From the NCBI RefSeq assembly GCF_000347775.1, contig NZ_APAT01000009.1, forward strand, positions 1-50,782: a DNA stretch of 50,782 nucleotides. The letters run 5' to 3'. Both the position numbers and the translations under genes were made by a program. Shown in pieces: positions 8,262 to 17,623 of this stretch (position 1 is its first letter; every line of letters starts with the position of its first letter). This DNA comes from Marinobacter santoriniensis NKSG1. GTDB lineage: Bacteria; Pseudomonadota; Gammaproteobacteria; Pseudomonadales; Oleiphilaceae. The notes beneath the pieces are model-generated. The model was not told the DNA's origin. It saw only the letters and a list, made by a program, of their open reading frames with translations, and did no database searches.

Positions 8262-9026
8262 TCAGACTAGCCGCACGCCGGGGCGGTCCGGCATGGCCTG
8301 CAGTCGCGATTTTTCCTGTTGTATCAGCTTTGCATTACTGTCCGAGGTCTCATCCAGTACCCTGATCAGCCACTGCGGCAGCTGGGAATGCAGGGAATAG
8401 TAGACCCATTGGCCCTGGCGCTCCGTTTCCAGCAGGCCAGCCTCCTTAAGAGTCGAAAGGTGCCGGCTGACCTTGGGCTGCGAGCTATCCAGCGCGGTGG
8501 TCAACTCATAGACACAGAGTTTTTTCTGGTCACGGATCAGCATCAGGATAGCCAGCCGCAGTTCATCGCCCAGCGCCCGGAACACCGTCACCGGGTTGTA
8601 GTCCGGCGTCTTCAGACCCGTCTCTTTCTGGTGCACGAGGGTAAACAGGCCAATGCGTTCCTTCAGTTCCTTGAGGATCAGGGAAAAGGTGGCGTGGCGG
8701 TTGCTCGGCACCGGGTCCGGGAAGTCCCAGGCAATCTGCTGGGCCGGCTGACAGACGGTGCCGCATTCGTTGGCGGCCTTCTCACACAGGGTGATCACGT
8801 AATCCCAGTGCTCATCTTTAAGATCCGCCAACTGCTTACTATGGAGTCCGTCCACGTTTATTCCGGACTCCTGCAACACCTGCAACGCCATGGGATGCGG
8901 CTGGGTTGGCTCGGTGCCGGCACTGGCCACCTCAAAACGGTCACCAGCCATATGTTTCAACAAGCCCTCCGCCATCAGGGAGCGGGCGCTGTTGGCGGTA
9001 CAGACAAACAAGACTCTGCGCTTCAT
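8262..9026 (-). CDS. ArsC-ArsR fusion: arsenate reductase / arsenic-responsive repressor
   Basis: 254 residues in two domains. Residues 1-130 are a low-molecular-weight-phosphatase-type arsenate reductase: VLFVCTANSARS gives the C-X5-R loop (Cys9-Arg15), and Cys81, Cys88 and Cys92 are available for the thioredoxin-type disulfide cascade. Residues 145-225 are an ArsR winged helix: FRALGDELRLAILMLIRDQ, then DSSQPKVSRHLSTLKEAGLL. The usual metal motif ELCVCDL is here KLCVYELT, so only one Cys (171) remains. Fusion would tie sensing to catalysis. It is the first gene of the leftward operon with GAPDH and ArsJ, and diverges from arsH across a 200-bp control region. Confidence 0.93.
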   Translation of the reverse strand: MKRRVLFVCTANSARSLMAEGLLKHMAGDRFEVASAGTEPTQPHPMALQVLQESGINVDGLHSKQLADLKDEHWDYVITLCEKAANECGTVCQPAQQIAWDFPDPVPSNRHATFSLILKELKERIGLFTLVHQKETGLKTPDYNPVTVFRALGDELRLAILMLIRDQKKLCVYELTTALDSSQPKVSRHLSTLKEAGLLETERQGQWVYYSLHSQLPQWLIRVLDETSDSNAKLIQQEKSRLQAMPDRPGVRLV

Positions 9027-9228
9027 ATTCGATTATCCATATACATTATTTAACGCATATACTGTTTGTCGGATACTAGATTCCCAAGTCGGGAAAGTAA
9101 ACCGGTTTTGACCCGAAATTTCCGATGTCAGCAAATTTTCCTCCCGGCTGTATCTTTCTGACATGTCAATCGTCTCCTCTGGAGCTACTATCTGAACCTC
9201 AATCCAGTTTCACGATTTGCGGAGTACC
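9027..9228. promoter_or_regulatory. Divergent ars control region
   Basis: The 202 bp between the ArsC-ArsR fusion and arsH is AT-rich near the fusion gene. It holds a direct repeat CATATAC (9038-9044 and 9056-9062) flanking ATTATTTAACG. I take this as the probable ArsR-type operator and promoter for the leftward genes. The exact site cannot be fixed by eye. The arsH SD (GGAG) is at 9221-9224. Confidence 0.5.
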
Positions 9229-9945
9229 ATGCGTTATCCAGATCTTCCCAACATCAACCAGGAATTGTTTGTAGCCCCGACCGCCGATCGGGTATTCGCG
9301 GACAAGCCTTCCACCCATGCCCCCCGGATTCTGCTGCTGTACGGCTCTCTGCGGGAGCGGTCGTTCAGCCGCCTGGCGGTGGAGGAAGCGGCTCGCCTGC
9401 TGGAGGCCATGGGCGCCGAAACCCGCATCTTCAATCCCCGCGGCCTCCCCCTGGCCGATGCCGAGGATGCCTCGCACCCGAAGGTTCAGGAACTGCGGGA
9501 CCTGGCGGAATGGTCCGAGGGGATGGTGTGGTGTTCACCGGAGCGTCACGGTGCCATGACCGGTATCATGAAGACCCAGATTGACTGGATTCCCCTCTCC
9601 ATTGGCGGAATGCGCCCCACCCAGGGCAAGACCCTGGCCGTAATGCAGGTCTGTGGCGGCTCCCAGTCCTTCAATGCAGTGAACCAGTTGCGCGTGTTGG
9701 GGCGCTGGATGCGAATGGTCACGATCCCCAACCAGTCCTCGGTGCCCAAGGCGTTTATGGAATTCGATGATAACGACCGTATGCTGCCTTCCTCCTACTA
9801 CAATCGCATCGTGGATGTGATGGAGGAGCTGGTGAAATTCACTCTGCTGATCCGGGATCGCAGTGACTTTCTGACCGACCGGTATTCCGAGCGGGTGGAA
9901 AGTGCCGAGGAAGTGTCTAAACGCGTCAACCAGCGCAGCATGTGA
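9229..9945 (+). CDS. arsH: ArsH organoarsenical/NADPH FMN oxidoreductase
   Basis: A 238-residue flavodoxin-fold ArsH. The FMN phosphate loop is in [20 protein letters not shown], and the ArsH signatures [20 protein letters not shown] and [20 protein letters not shown] are intact. ArsH uses NADPH and FMN and oxidises trivalent organoarsenicals. The ATG at 9229 is chosen over an upstream TTG at 9217 because GGAG lies 4 nt before it. It begins the rightward operon; acr3 follows after 10 nt. Confidence 0.95.
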   Translation: MRYPDLPNINQELFVAPTADRVFADKPSTHAPRILLLYGSLRERSFSRLAVEEAARLLEAMGAETRIFNPRGLPLADAEDASHPKVQELRDLAEWSEGMVWCSPERHGAMTGIMKTQIDWIPLSIGGMRPTQGKTLAVMQVCGGSQSFNAVNQLRVLGRWMRMVTIPNQSSVPKAFMEFDDNDRMLPSSYYNRIVDVMEELVKFTLLIRDRSDFLTDRYSERVESAEEVSKRVNQRSM

Positions 9946-9955
9946 GGGGACATTG

Positions 9956-11026
9956 ATGAGCAGCAATACTGAAACCACAGCGACAGTGGATACCAAAGAA
10001 GGCATGGACCTGTTCGGCCGCTACCTGTCGGTCTGGGTGGCCCTGGCGATCATTGCCGGTGTTGCCCTGGGGCAACTGGCTCCGGTTGTGCCGGAAACCC
10101 TGTCCCGCTTCGAGTACGCCCAGGTGTCCATCCCCATCGCCATACTGATCTGGGCGATGATTTTCCCGATGATGGCTCAGATCGACTTCAGCGCAGTGAT
10201 AGGGGTGAGAAAGGAGCCCAAAGGGCTGGCCATCACCACCATTGTGAACTGGCTGATCAAGCCCTTCACCATGTTCGCCATTGCCTGGTTTTTTCTGATG
10301 GTGGTGTTCGAGCCCTGGATAGCGCCGGGACTGGCCAGCGAGTACCTGGCCGGTGCCATTCTGCTGGGTGCCGCGCCGTGCACCGCCATGGTGTTTGTGT
10401 GGAGTTATCTGACCAAGGGTGATGCCGCCTACACTCTGGTGCAGGTCTCGCTGAACGACATAATCATGCTGTTCGCCTTTGCCCCCATCGTGGTGTTCCT
10501 GCTGGGCATTTCCGACATTCAGGTGCCCTGGGATACGGTGATTCTCTCAGTGGTCCTGTACATCGTGATTCCCCTGGTTGCCGGTTATCTGACCCGTCGC
10601 ACCCTGATCGCCAAACGGGGCCTGCGCTGGTACGACGAGGTGTTCATGAAGCGCCTTGGGCCGGTCACGCCCGCGGCACTGATTGTTACTCTGGTACTTC
10701 TTTTTGCCTTCCAGGGAGAGGTGATTCTGGAGAACCCGCTGCACATTGCGCTGATCGCCGTGCCGCTGATCATCCAGACCTTTCTGATTTTCTTCATTGC
10801 CTACGGCTGGGCAAAAGTCTGGAAAGTGCGCCATTGCATCGCCGCCCCCGGTGCCATGATCGGTGCCAGTAACTTCTTCGAGCTAGCCGTGGCCGCGGCC
10901 ATCGCCCTGTTCGGCCTGCAGTCCGGTGCGGCCCTGGCCACGGTGGTCGGTGTACTTGTGGAAGTACCGCTTATGCTGATGCTGGTGAAAATTGCCAACA
11001 ACACCCGCGATAAATTTCCGGCCTGA
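9956..11026 (+). CDS. acr3: Acr3 arsenite efflux permease
   Basis: A 356-residue, 10-TM BART-superfamily arsenite/H+ antiporter. The conserved Cys (about residue 142) is in LLGAAPCTAMVFVWS and the conserved Glu in VVGVLVEVPLMLML; both are essential features of Acr3. The start at 9956 has a GAGGGG SD 7 nt before it; a longer frame back to 9902 overlaps arsH and lacks a ribosome site. It exports the arsenite made by the ArsC domain or taken up directly. No ArsA-type ATPase is nearby. Confidence 0.95.
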   Translation: MSSNTETTATVDTKEGMDLFGRYLSVWVALAIIAGVALGQLAPVVPETLSRFEYAQVSIPIAILIWAMIFPMMAQIDFSAVIGVRKEPKGLAITTIVNWLIKPFTMFAIAWFFLMVVFEPWIAPGLASEYLAGAILLGAAPCTAMVFVWSYLTKGDAAYTLVQVSLNDIIMLFAFAPIVVFLLGISDIQVPWDTVILSVVLYIVIPLVAGYLTRRTLIAKRGLRWYDEVFMKRLGPVTPAALIVTLVLLFAFQGEVILENPLHIALIAVPLIIQTFLIFFIAYGWAKVWKVRHCIAAPGAMIGASNFFELAVAAAIALFGLQSGAALATVVGVLVEVPLMLMLVKIANNTRDKFPA

Positions 11027-11059
11027 TGACCACTAGAAAGAACCAGGGAGCACACTGAC

Positions 11060-11905
11060 ATGTCCGAAATTCGATTCAACAAAGTGCTGGTAGGTGTGGA
11101 TTTCTCACCGGCAGAAAGTGCACTTTTGTCCTGCTTGCCAGAGCTCAAACGCTGGGGCACCGACACTTTAGTGATGGCGCACATGGTGCCGGTGGGCTAC
11201 ACCAGTATTTCCGGTTATGGCCATGAGGCGGATTACCTGAAGGACCTGGAGAAAACCGCCGAACCATTGCGCCAGGCGGGCCTAACCGTGGAAACACTGG
11301 TGCGGGACAGCACTCATCCCGCCAAAGCATTTGCCGCGTTGGCCGGCGAAATGGATGCGAACATGATTCTTGTGGGGTCACGCAGCCACAACTTCCTACA
11401 CAAGTTGTTCCTCGGCAGTTTCGCGACCGAAGTTCTTCAGCATTCCAGGGTGCCGGTACTCATTGAACGTATCGAGAAATCCGCCCAGCAAACGGCAGAG
11501 GCGTGTGAAGCAGTGTGCCGGCAAAATCTCGACAAAGTACTGCTGGCCACAGATCTGTCCAGGGAAGTGATTGAAGCAGAGCAAACCGCCATTGCCCTGT
11601 CGGAGCACGCCGGGCAGTTAAATCTGTTGACGGTCCTCAACAAGGAGTTCTCGGCAGAGGCCGCAAAGGATCATCTGGAAGCCCTGAAAAATCGCCTGGT
11701 TCAGCGCGGAAACACAACCGAGATTCTAATGGCTGCGGGCACCCCGTCGGAGGTGATTATCAGCGAAGCCCGGAACGACTACACATTGATCATCCTGGGC
11801 AAGCACGGCAATGGTCGTCGCACCGAAACGCTGATCGGCAGCACGGCTGAAACGGTCTGTCGGGATGCGCAACGACCGGTGTTGGTGGTGCCATCAACAA
11901 CCTGA
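11060..11905 (+). CDS. Tandem universal stress protein (two UspA domains)
   Basis: 281 residues with two Usp domains. The first spans residues 1-140, with the start KVLVGVDFSPAE and the nucleotide motif GSRSHNFLHKLFLGS. The second is about 155-280, with KVLLATDLSR and GKHGNGRRTETLIGS. Both retain the G-2X-G-9X-G(S/T)-like ATP-binding pattern, the first loosely. It lies between acr3 and an FMN reductase in the arsenic operon, 33 nt after acr3, with a GGGAG SD. A role in arsenic or oxidative stress is inferred from position only. Confidence 0.88.
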   Translation: MSEIRFNKVLVGVDFSPAESALLSCLPELKRWGTDTLVMAHMVPVGYTSISGYGHEADYLKDLEKTAEPLRQAGLTVETLVRDSTHPAKAFAALAGEMDANMILVGSRSHNFLHKLFLGSFATEVLQHSRVPVLIERIEKSAQQTAEACEAVCRQNLDKVLLATDLSREVIEAEQTAIALSEHAGQLNLLTVLNKEFSAEAAKDHLEALKNRLVQRGNTTEILMAAGTPSEVIISEARNDYTLIILGKHGNGRRTETLIGSTAETVCRDAQRPVLVVPSTT

Positions 11906-11938
11906 GTGCCCTGCACTTATCAAGCTGGATCAAATACC

Positions 11939-12601
11939 ATGAAGTTTCTGATTTTTCTGGGATCAGCCCGCGACAGCACACCACCCAGACCGGCCCGGCT
12001 GGGAATGCGGGTGGTGAACGCCCTTGAACAGCATTTCGGGGAGAGCTGCCCCGACCACGAGGTTGAGATCATCGATCCACTGGAGTGGACCTTTGACCCG
12101 GTTTTCAAGCCACACTTTGCCTACGCTCGGAGTCAGGTTCCCAAACAGCTCGACGAGCTGGCCGGGAAAATTCAGGCGGCTGACGGCTACGTCATGGTCA
12201 GCCCGGAGTATAACCACTCCATGAGTCCGGCTCTGGCGCACATACTCAACCATTTTGGCAGTTCCCTGTTTGCCTACAAACCCAGCCTGATTGTTACCTA
12301 TTCGGCGGGACAATGGGGCGGTGCCAGGGCGGCGGTGACCATGCGGGGATTCCTGTCCGAACTTGGCTGCCTGCCGGTCTCCGCCATGATCCAGATCCCC
12401 GGGGCGGCCGATGTACTCACCGAATCGGGCGATTTCCAGGCCGGGGAGGGCGCCAACCGCTGGCAAGGCTATTTCCATCGCGGCACCGCCCAGCTCCTGT
12501 GGTGGGCCGAGGCCACCCGCCGCCATCGCGAGCATACCGACCCTCACCGTACCATCGGTGATTTCAAGCGAGACCCGAAACAGCGCAATGCGCCGAATTG
12601 A
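11939..12601 (+). CDS. NADPH-dependent FMN reductase (flavodoxin-like)
   Basis: 220 residues with a flavodoxin-like fold. The FMN-binding loop is LIFLGSARDSTPPRPARLG, the second flavin loop is VSPEYNHSMSPALAHILN, and TYSAGQWGGARAAVTMRG is the third. It resembles NADPH:FMN/quinone reductases of the ArsH superfamily but lacks the ArsH signatures. The ATG at 11939 is preferred: an upstream GTG at 11906 immediately follows the Usp stop but adds 11 residues before the conserved start. The SD is weak. It ends the ArsH-Acr3-Usp group; aioB starts 182 nt downstream. Confidence 0.85.
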   Translation: MKFLIFLGSARDSTPPRPARLGMRVVNALEQHFGESCPDHEVEIIDPLEWTFDPVFKPHFAYARSQVPKQLDELAGKIQAADGYVMVSPEYNHSMSPALAHILNHFGSSLFAYKPSLIVTYSAGQWGGARAAVTMRGFLSELGCLPVSAMIQIPGAADVLTESGDFQAGEGANRWQGYFHRGTAQLLWWAEATRRHREHTDPHRTIGDFKRDPKQRNAPN

Positions 12602-12683
12602 CCAACATCAATAAAAACCCAGACGACCTGCTCCATCGCTAGCGGCCGCCACAAAGCTGGTCTAATTTTAACCAGAGGTTGCC

Positions 12684-12717
12684 GGGTTCGTGCATTTACA
12701 TCACAGCAGCCGAACCC
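12684..12717 (+). terminator. Hairpin between FMN reductase and aioB
   Basis: Inverted repeat GGGTTCG / CGAACCC (12684-12690, 12711-12717) with a 20-nt loop, followed by AGGATTTTC. The loop is long and the T tract short, so this is a weak terminator candidate. I saw no sigma-54 -24/-12 element in the 181-nt gap before aioB, and no aioXSR genes lie in the window. Confidence 0.35.
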
Positions 12718-12782
12718 AGGATTTTCTGATTGGCCGCATGGGGATAATGGCCGGCCAAAAACAACAATGAGGGAGAGCACCG

Positions 12783-13316
12783 ATGAAACTTTCGAGAAGG
12801 CGATTCCTCGCCTTTACAGGCACAACCGCAGCTGGCTCTGCCGCACTTGGCGGCAGCCTGCTACTGAACCCCGCCCACGCCGCCGAAGGCAGCCAGCAGC
12901 CCGGCAAAGTCATGCTGGACTATCCAAAAATCAACATCAGCAAGGCGAGTAACCTCAAAGTCGGCCAGCCGGTTTCCTTTACCTATCCGGACTCGTCCTC
13001 ACCCTGCACTCTGATCAAAATCGGAAGGAAAACCCAGGGAGGCGTTGGTCCGGATGGCGACATCGTCGCCTACAGCAACCTGTGCACCCACATGGGTTGC
13101 CCTGTGTCCTACTCCAGCGAAGAGCGCACCTTCAAGTGCCCCTGCCATTTCAGCGTGTTTGATTCCGAGCTGAACGGCCAGATGGTATCCGGTCAGGCCA
13201 CGGAAAATCTGCCCCGAATTCTCCTGACGTACCGGGATTCGGACGATTCCATTGAGGCAACCGGAGTGGACGGCTTGATTTATGGCCGTCAATCCAATCT
13301 GCTACCCGGCGCCTGA
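12783..13316 (+). CDS. aioB: Arsenite oxidase small subunit (Rieske)
   Basis: 177 residues. A twin-arginine signal ([13 protein letters not shown], then a hydrophobic run to AHAA at about residue 34) exports the folded complex with AioA. The Rieske [2Fe-2S] ligands are in CTHMGC (Cys101, His103) and CPCH (Cys119, His122). Cys106 and Cys121 could form the stabilising disulfide, which some AioB proteins have and others lack. AioB passes electrons from AioA to a periplasmic cytochrome or azurin. The SD is GGGAGAG; aioA starts 14 nt after the stop. Confidence 0.97.
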   Translation: MKLSRRRFLAFTGTTAAGSAALGGSLLLNPAHAAEGSQQPGKVMLDYPKINISKASNLKVGQPVSFTYPDSSSPCTLIKIGRKTQGGVGPDGDIVAYSNLCTHMGCPVSYSSEERTFKCPCHFSVFDSELNGQMVSGQATENLPRILLTYRDSDDSIEATGVDGLIYGRQSNLLPGA

Positions 13317-13330
13317 AGGAGAAACAGCTC

Positions 13331-15823
13331 ATGTTTGAACACAGGAAGGACCGGATCGCATTGCCGCCGGCCAATGCCCAGAAAACCCAGACCTGCTGCC
13401 ATTTCTGTATTGTTGGCTGCGGTTACCATGTCTACAAGTGGCCGGCTGACCAGGAAGGCGGGCTGGCACCCGATCAGAACGCGCTGGGCCTGGATTTCCG
13501 CCAGCAGCTTCCGCCACTGCAAGTGACCATGACCCAGGCTATGACCAATGTTATCCAGGACGACGACGGCAGTTATCAGCGGATCATGATCGTGCCCGAT
13601 AAGGACTGCAAAGTGAACGGCGGCCTGTCCTCGACCCGAGGAGGTCAGATGGCCTCCATCATGTATTCGCCCCAGACCCCGGTGGGCAGTCAGAGAGTAA
13701 AATATCCGCGGGTCTTTGCCGGTGACGAATGGCGGGATACCAGTTGGGATCAGGCCATCGCTCTATACAGTCAACTGACCAAGCGGATCCTGGATGACGA
13801 CGGATCTGACCAGTTGATGTTCAACCTGTTCGACCACGGTGGTGCCGGCGGTGGCTTCGAGAACACTTGGGGCACCGGCAAGCTGATCTTCACCGGTCTG
13901 GGCAGCAAGATGGTGCGGATTCACAACCGTCCTGCCTACAACTCCGAGTGCCACGCCACCCGGGATATGGGCATCGGTGAGTTGAACAACAGCTACGAAG
14001 ACGCCCAGATGGCGGACTGCATTTTCTCCATCGGCGCCAATGCCTATGAAACCCAGACCAACTACTTTCTCAACCACTGGCTCCCGAGCCTGCAGGGCCA
14101 GACTGCCAACAAGAAGCAGGCGGTCTACGAGGATGGGGAAACCATCCAGCAAACGAAGATCATCCTGGTCGATCCTCGCCGGGCACTCACCGTCGCCCTG
14201 CTCGAACAGGCGGTGGGCAAGGACAACATCCTGTTCCTGGACATCGAGCCGGGCACCGATACCGCCCTGTTCAACGGCCTGCTGACCTACGTTGTCGATC
14301 AGGGCTGGCACGACAAGGCGTTCATCGAAGCGCACACCACCGGCTTCGAGGACGCCCTGAAAGCGAATCGCCAGAGCCTGGACGAAACCAGCCGGATTAC
14401 CGGCATCAGCAAGGACAAGCTGATCAAGGCGGCGGAATGGGCCTACAAGCCCAAGGCCTCCGGCCACGCGCCCAGGACCATGCACGGCTACGAGAAGGGC
14501 ATCATCTGGGGTAACGACAATTACCGCATCCAGTCGGCCCTGGTGGACCTGGTGCTGGCTACCCATAACGTGGGCCGTCGGGGCACGGGCGTGGTCCGGA
14601 TGGGCGGCCACCAGGAGGGCTACTGTCGCCCGCCGTACCCTGGTGGTCGTCCGGCGCCGTACGTGGACCAGGAAATCATTCAGGGCAACGGCCAGATGCT
14701 CACAGTCTGGGCCTGCAACGCCTTCCAGACCACGCTCAATGCCGAGCAGTACCGTAACGAAGTCCTGCGCCGCAGCGACATCGTGAAACAGGCGCTGCGC
14801 AAGGTCCGGGGCGCCGGGCCGGAGAAGATGGCGGATGTCATCCACAAGGCCGTCAAGGAAGACGGTGGGCTGTTTGTCACCGTGATCGACCTGTATGCCA
14901 CCAAATTTGCCGAAGCCGCCCATATGGTGCTTCCGGCGGCGCATACCGGCGAGATGAACCTGACCTCGATGAACGGCGAACGGCGCCTGCGCCTATCGGA
15001 AAGATTCATGGATCCTCCCGGAACCGCCAAGCCGGATTGCCTGATCGCCGCCGACATGGCCAACGCCCTGCGCAAGCTGTATGAGACCGAGGGTAACGCC
15101 GAGATGGCCAAGCGTTTTGAAGGCTTTGACTGGAAGACCGAAGAGGATGCCTATAACGACGGCTTCCGGCGTGCGGGCCAGGACGGCGCGCCGGAAATAC
15201 ACAGCCAGGGTGGCCCCACCGGGCACCTGGCCACCTACAAGCGCCTCAGAGCTGCAGGCAACAACGGTGTGCAACTGCCGGTCAAGGAGTACAAGGACGG
15301 TCAGTTGATCGGTACCGAAATGCTCTACACCGACAACAAGTTTGATACCGATGATGGCAAGGCCCATTTCCTGGAAGCCCCCTGGAATGGCTTTCCCGAG
15401 GTGGTGGAAGAACAGCGCAAGAAGTACCGTTTCTGGATTAACAATGGCCGGACCAACCAAATCTGGCAAAGCGCCTACCATGACCAGCACGTGGAGTTCC
15501 GCCGGGGCCGTTACCCCATGGCGCCACTGGAGATCAATCCGGAGGATGCCAAGGATCTTGGTATCGAATCCGGTGATGTCGTAGAGATGTTCAACGACTA
15601 CGGCGCCACAACGGCCATGGCCTACGTGGAGCCTGATATCAAGCCCGGGCACGTGTTCATGGAGGCAATGTACTTCAACTCCGTCATGGGTGATCTGGTG
15701 ACCCCCTGGACCGACCGGAACGTCATTCCCTACTACAAGGGAACCTGGGCGGATGTCCGCCGCGTTGGACGAATTGAAGACTATGCCGACAAGGTGAGCT
15801 TCAAGCGTAGGCGATACGTCTAA
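13331..15823 (+). CDS. aioA: Arsenite oxidase large subunit (molybdopterin)
   Basis: 830 residues, the normal AioA length. The [3Fe-4S] motif C-X2-C-X3-C is at Cys23/26/30 ([15 protein letters not shown]), and Ser100-101 occupies the usual fourth position ([10 protein letters not shown]). Bis-MGD binding regions follow ([55 protein letters not shown]). It oxidises arsenite to arsenate in the periplasm and has no signal of its own, so it is carried by AioB's Tat signal. No cytochrome c or molybdenum-cofactor gene follows, unlike many aio operons. The SD is GGAG at 9 nt. Confidence 0.98.
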   Translation: MFEHRKDRIALPPANAQKTQTCCHFCIVGCGYHVYKWPADQEGGLAPDQNALGLDFRQQLPPLQVTMTQAMTNVIQDDDGSYQRIMIVPDKDCKVNGGLSSTRGGQMASIMYSPQTPVGSQRVKYPRVFAGDEWRDTSWDQAIALYSQLTKRILDDDGSDQLMFNLFDHGGAGGGFENTWGTGKLIFTGLGSKMVRIHNRPAYNSECHATRDMGIGELNNSYEDAQMADCIFSIGANAYETQTNYFLNHWLPSLQGQTANKKQAVYEDGETIQQTKIILVDPRRALTVALLEQAVGKDNILFLDIEPGTDTALFNGLLTYVVDQGWHDKAFIEAHTTGFEDALKANRQSLDETSRITGISKDKLIKAAEWAYKPKASGHAPRTMHGYEKGIIWGNDNYRIQSALVDLVLATHNVGRRGTGVVRMGGHQEGYCRPPYPGGRPAPYVDQEIIQGNGQMLTVWACNAFQTTLNAEQYRNEVLRRSDIVKQALRKVRGAGPEKMADVIHKAVKEDGGLFVTVIDLYATKFAEAAHMVLPAAHTGEMNLTSMNGERRLRLSERFMDPPGTAKPDCLIAADMANALRKLYETEGNAEMAKRFEGFDWKTEEDAYNDGFRRAGQDGAPEIHSQGGPTGHLATYKRLRAAGNNGVQLPVKEYKDGQLIGTEMLYTDNKFDTDDGKAHFLEAPWNGFPEVVEEQRKKYRFWINNGRTNQIWQSAYHDQHVEFRRGRYPMAPLEINPEDAKDLGIESGDVVEMFNDYGATTAMAYVEPDIKPGHVFMEAMYFNSVMGDLVTPWTDRNVIPYYKGTWADVRRVGRIEDYADKVSFKRRRYV

Positions 15824-15830
15824 GGCGAAA

Positions 15831-15882
15831 GTGGGTGTCAGAGCGGATGGCTGAGTTCTCGGTGAGACGCTCTAACACCCAC
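15831..15882. terminator. Bidirectional hairpin between aioA and the CDF gene
   Basis: Inverted repeat GTGGGTGTCAGAGCG / CGCTCTAACACCCAC (15831-15845, 15868-15882) with one mismatch in 15 bp. It separates convergent genes; its right arm encodes the last Cys-Gly-Cys of the CDF protein. There is no long T tract, so termination strength is uncertain. Confidence 0.55.
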
Positions 15883-16777
15883 AAGCTGTGGGGCAAGTCG
15901 CCGCATAGGACTCGCTTTCCGGCTGCAGCACCGTGTGACGGATCTCGAAACGGTCATGAAGCATCTCCGTTGCCAGCGCCAATAACCGGTCACGATCAAT
16001 TTCCTCTGCGGCCAATACAAGGTGAGCGGTGATGGCATTTTCCCGGGTGCTCATGGCCCAGACGTGGAGATCGTGAACGGATGTCACTCCCGGCAGCTCC
16101 AGCAGGGCCTCCTGCACGTCGGCCAGGTCAATGTCGTCCGGCACGCCATCAAACAGCAGGTGCAGCGAACGACGGAACAATGACCAGGTGCCCACCACAA
16201 CCACCAGCGCGATCAACAAGCTCATGGCCGGATCAATCCAGCTCCAGCCCTGCCAGATGTAGAGGGCACCCGCGAGCACTACGCCCAGGGACACCAGCGC
16301 ATCGGCGGCCATATGCAGGAAGGCTCCACGGATATTGAGATCACCCTTGCTGCCAGCCAGAAACAGCCATGCCGTGATCGAGTTGATCACCACACCAATG
16401 CCGGCTACGACCATCACGGTAACCGCCGACACTGGCGAGGGGATCTGTAGTCGTTCAATCGCCTCCCAGGCCAGATAGCCCATCGCCACCAGCAGCACCA
16501 CAGCATTCACAAAGCTGGCCAGGATGGAGCCTTTACGCCAGCCATAGCTGTGCCGCAAATTCGGATGCAATTGCGCGGCACCAAAAGCCGCCCAGGCCAA
16601 CAGCAAACCACCCACATCACTGAGGTTGTGGGCGGCATCGGCCAGCAACGCCAGCGACCCGGTTTTCCAGCCGTACAGGGCTTCGACCACCACGAATCCA
16701 AGGTTCAGCGTGACGCCAATAGCAAAGGCCCGGCCAAAGTTCTGGGGGGTGTGGTCATAACCGTGATCGTGGGCCAT
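15872..16777 (-). CDS. Cation diffusion facilitator (Zn/Co/Cd efflux, CzcD-like)
   Basis: 301 residues, six TM segments. A His-rich start (MAHDHGYDH) precedes TM1. The metal site motif HNLSD (LLADAAHNLSDVGGLLLA) in TM2 and HMAADALVSLG in TM5 are the paired metal-binding motifs of CDF proteins. The C-terminal cytosolic domain (VTSVHDLHVWAMS) is present, with an unusual CPTACGC tail. It exports divalent cations with proton antiport; the metal cannot be read. Its ATG overlaps the stop of the upstream amidotransferase gene (TGATG), so the two are coupled. Confidence 0.93.
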   Translation of the reverse strand: MAHDHGYDHTPQNFGRAFAIGVTLNLGFVVVEALYGWKTGSLALLADAAHNLSDVGGLLLAWAAFGAAQLHPNLRHSYGWRKGSILASFVNAVVLLVAMGYLAWEAIERLQIPSPVSAVTVMVVAGIGVVINSITAWLFLAGSKGDLNIRGAFLHMAADALVSLGVVLAGALYIWQGWSWIDPAMSLLIALVVVVGTWSLFRRSLHLLFDGVPDDIDLADVQEALLELPGVTSVHDLHVWAMSTRENAITAHLVLAAEEIDRDRLLALATEMLHDRFEIRHTVLQPESESYAATCPTACGC

Positions 16778-17610
16778 CAGTGTTTGCTCCTTGCCGGTAA
16801 ACAGATCCGCCCAATAATTTCACCCGCTTCAATGGCGAGTATTTCGCCCTCGGCCAATGGCTGCCAGGGCTTGTCATTCAGTGGCACGGTGGATATCACC
16901 GTCACCTGCTGCCCGCTCGCCAGACTGCCCGGAACACTCTCATCCAGCAACTCCGGGAAGCGATCAAGTCCGCAGGATCGCAAATACAGGCCCGGCGGTT
17001 CAATCCTGTCAGTGGCGGGCTGGAATCTTCGATCCGCGTGGACAAACAGCGTGTGAGAGTCTGCGTAGAGAAAATTGGCCGGACCCAGTTCCCGCAGCTC
17101 ACTGAAAAGCCCGGCCAATTTGGCCAGCCGCTGCTCGACGGGCGGCAGGGCCTCGCCAGCATTTTCTTCTGCCGCCAGGGAGTTTAACAACAGACAGAAC
17201 GCGTATTCCGAGTCGGTCTCGCCCACCGGGTGATATCCCCGGCGATCGCTGCGATAGCGATCCCGGATACCTGCCAGGTTGCCATTGTGCGCAAACACAC
17301 GCATCCGACCATTCAGCTCACGAACATAAGGCCCGGTATTCGCCAGGTTGATACCGCCCTGGGTAGCGTGACGGATATAGGCCATAGACAGGGTAGTTTC
17401 AGGGCCGTGCGCCTCTAGCCAGGGCACCTGAGGGCTCCGGTCCGCTGCGGACGTGTCCCGGTATAAGGCAACATCCGCTCCCTGATAAAAGGCCACACCC
17501 CAGCCGTCACGATTCCGGCTGACGGCTTCCTGGGCCCGGGCGGCCAGGCCTGTCAACGAGGTGGTCAACCGGGCCGGATAGCGGCATGACAGGGCCAGCA
17601 GTTCACACAT
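16777..17610 (-). CDS. Class II glutamine amidotransferase (YafJ-like)
   Basis: 277 residues. Cys2 after Met removal (MCELLALSCRYP) is the N-terminal nucleophile of class II amidotransferases. NRDGWGVAFY, LSMAYIRHATQGG, VFAHNGNLAG and GETDSEYAFCLLL match the YafJ/EgtC-like family. The ATG at 17610 begins the conserved domain; the frame stays open upstream but there overlaps the sigma-factor gene in another frame. The true substrate is unknown. It lies 13 nt after the sigma factor and overlaps the CDF gene by TGATG, so the three likely form one transcript. Confidence 0.88.
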   Translation of the reverse strand: MCELLALSCRYPARLTTSLTGLAARAQEAVSRNRDGWGVAFYQGADVALYRDTSAADRSPQVPWLEAHGPETTLSMAYIRHATQGGINLANTGPYVRELNGRMRVFAHNGNLAGIRDRYRSDRRGYHPVGETDSEYAFCLLLNSLAAEENAGEALPPVEQRLAKLAGLFSELRELGPANFLYADSHTLFVHADRRFQPATDRIEPPGLYLRSCGLDRFPELLDESVPGSLASGQQVTVISTVPLNDKPWQPLAEGEILAIEAGEIIGRICLPARSKH

Positions 17611-17623
17611 CAGAGTGCCTGAA

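Noticed and set aside
13763..14944. 393-residue leftward frame inside aioA
   Set aside because: Antisense shadow of a full-length, motif-complete arsenite oxidase gene.
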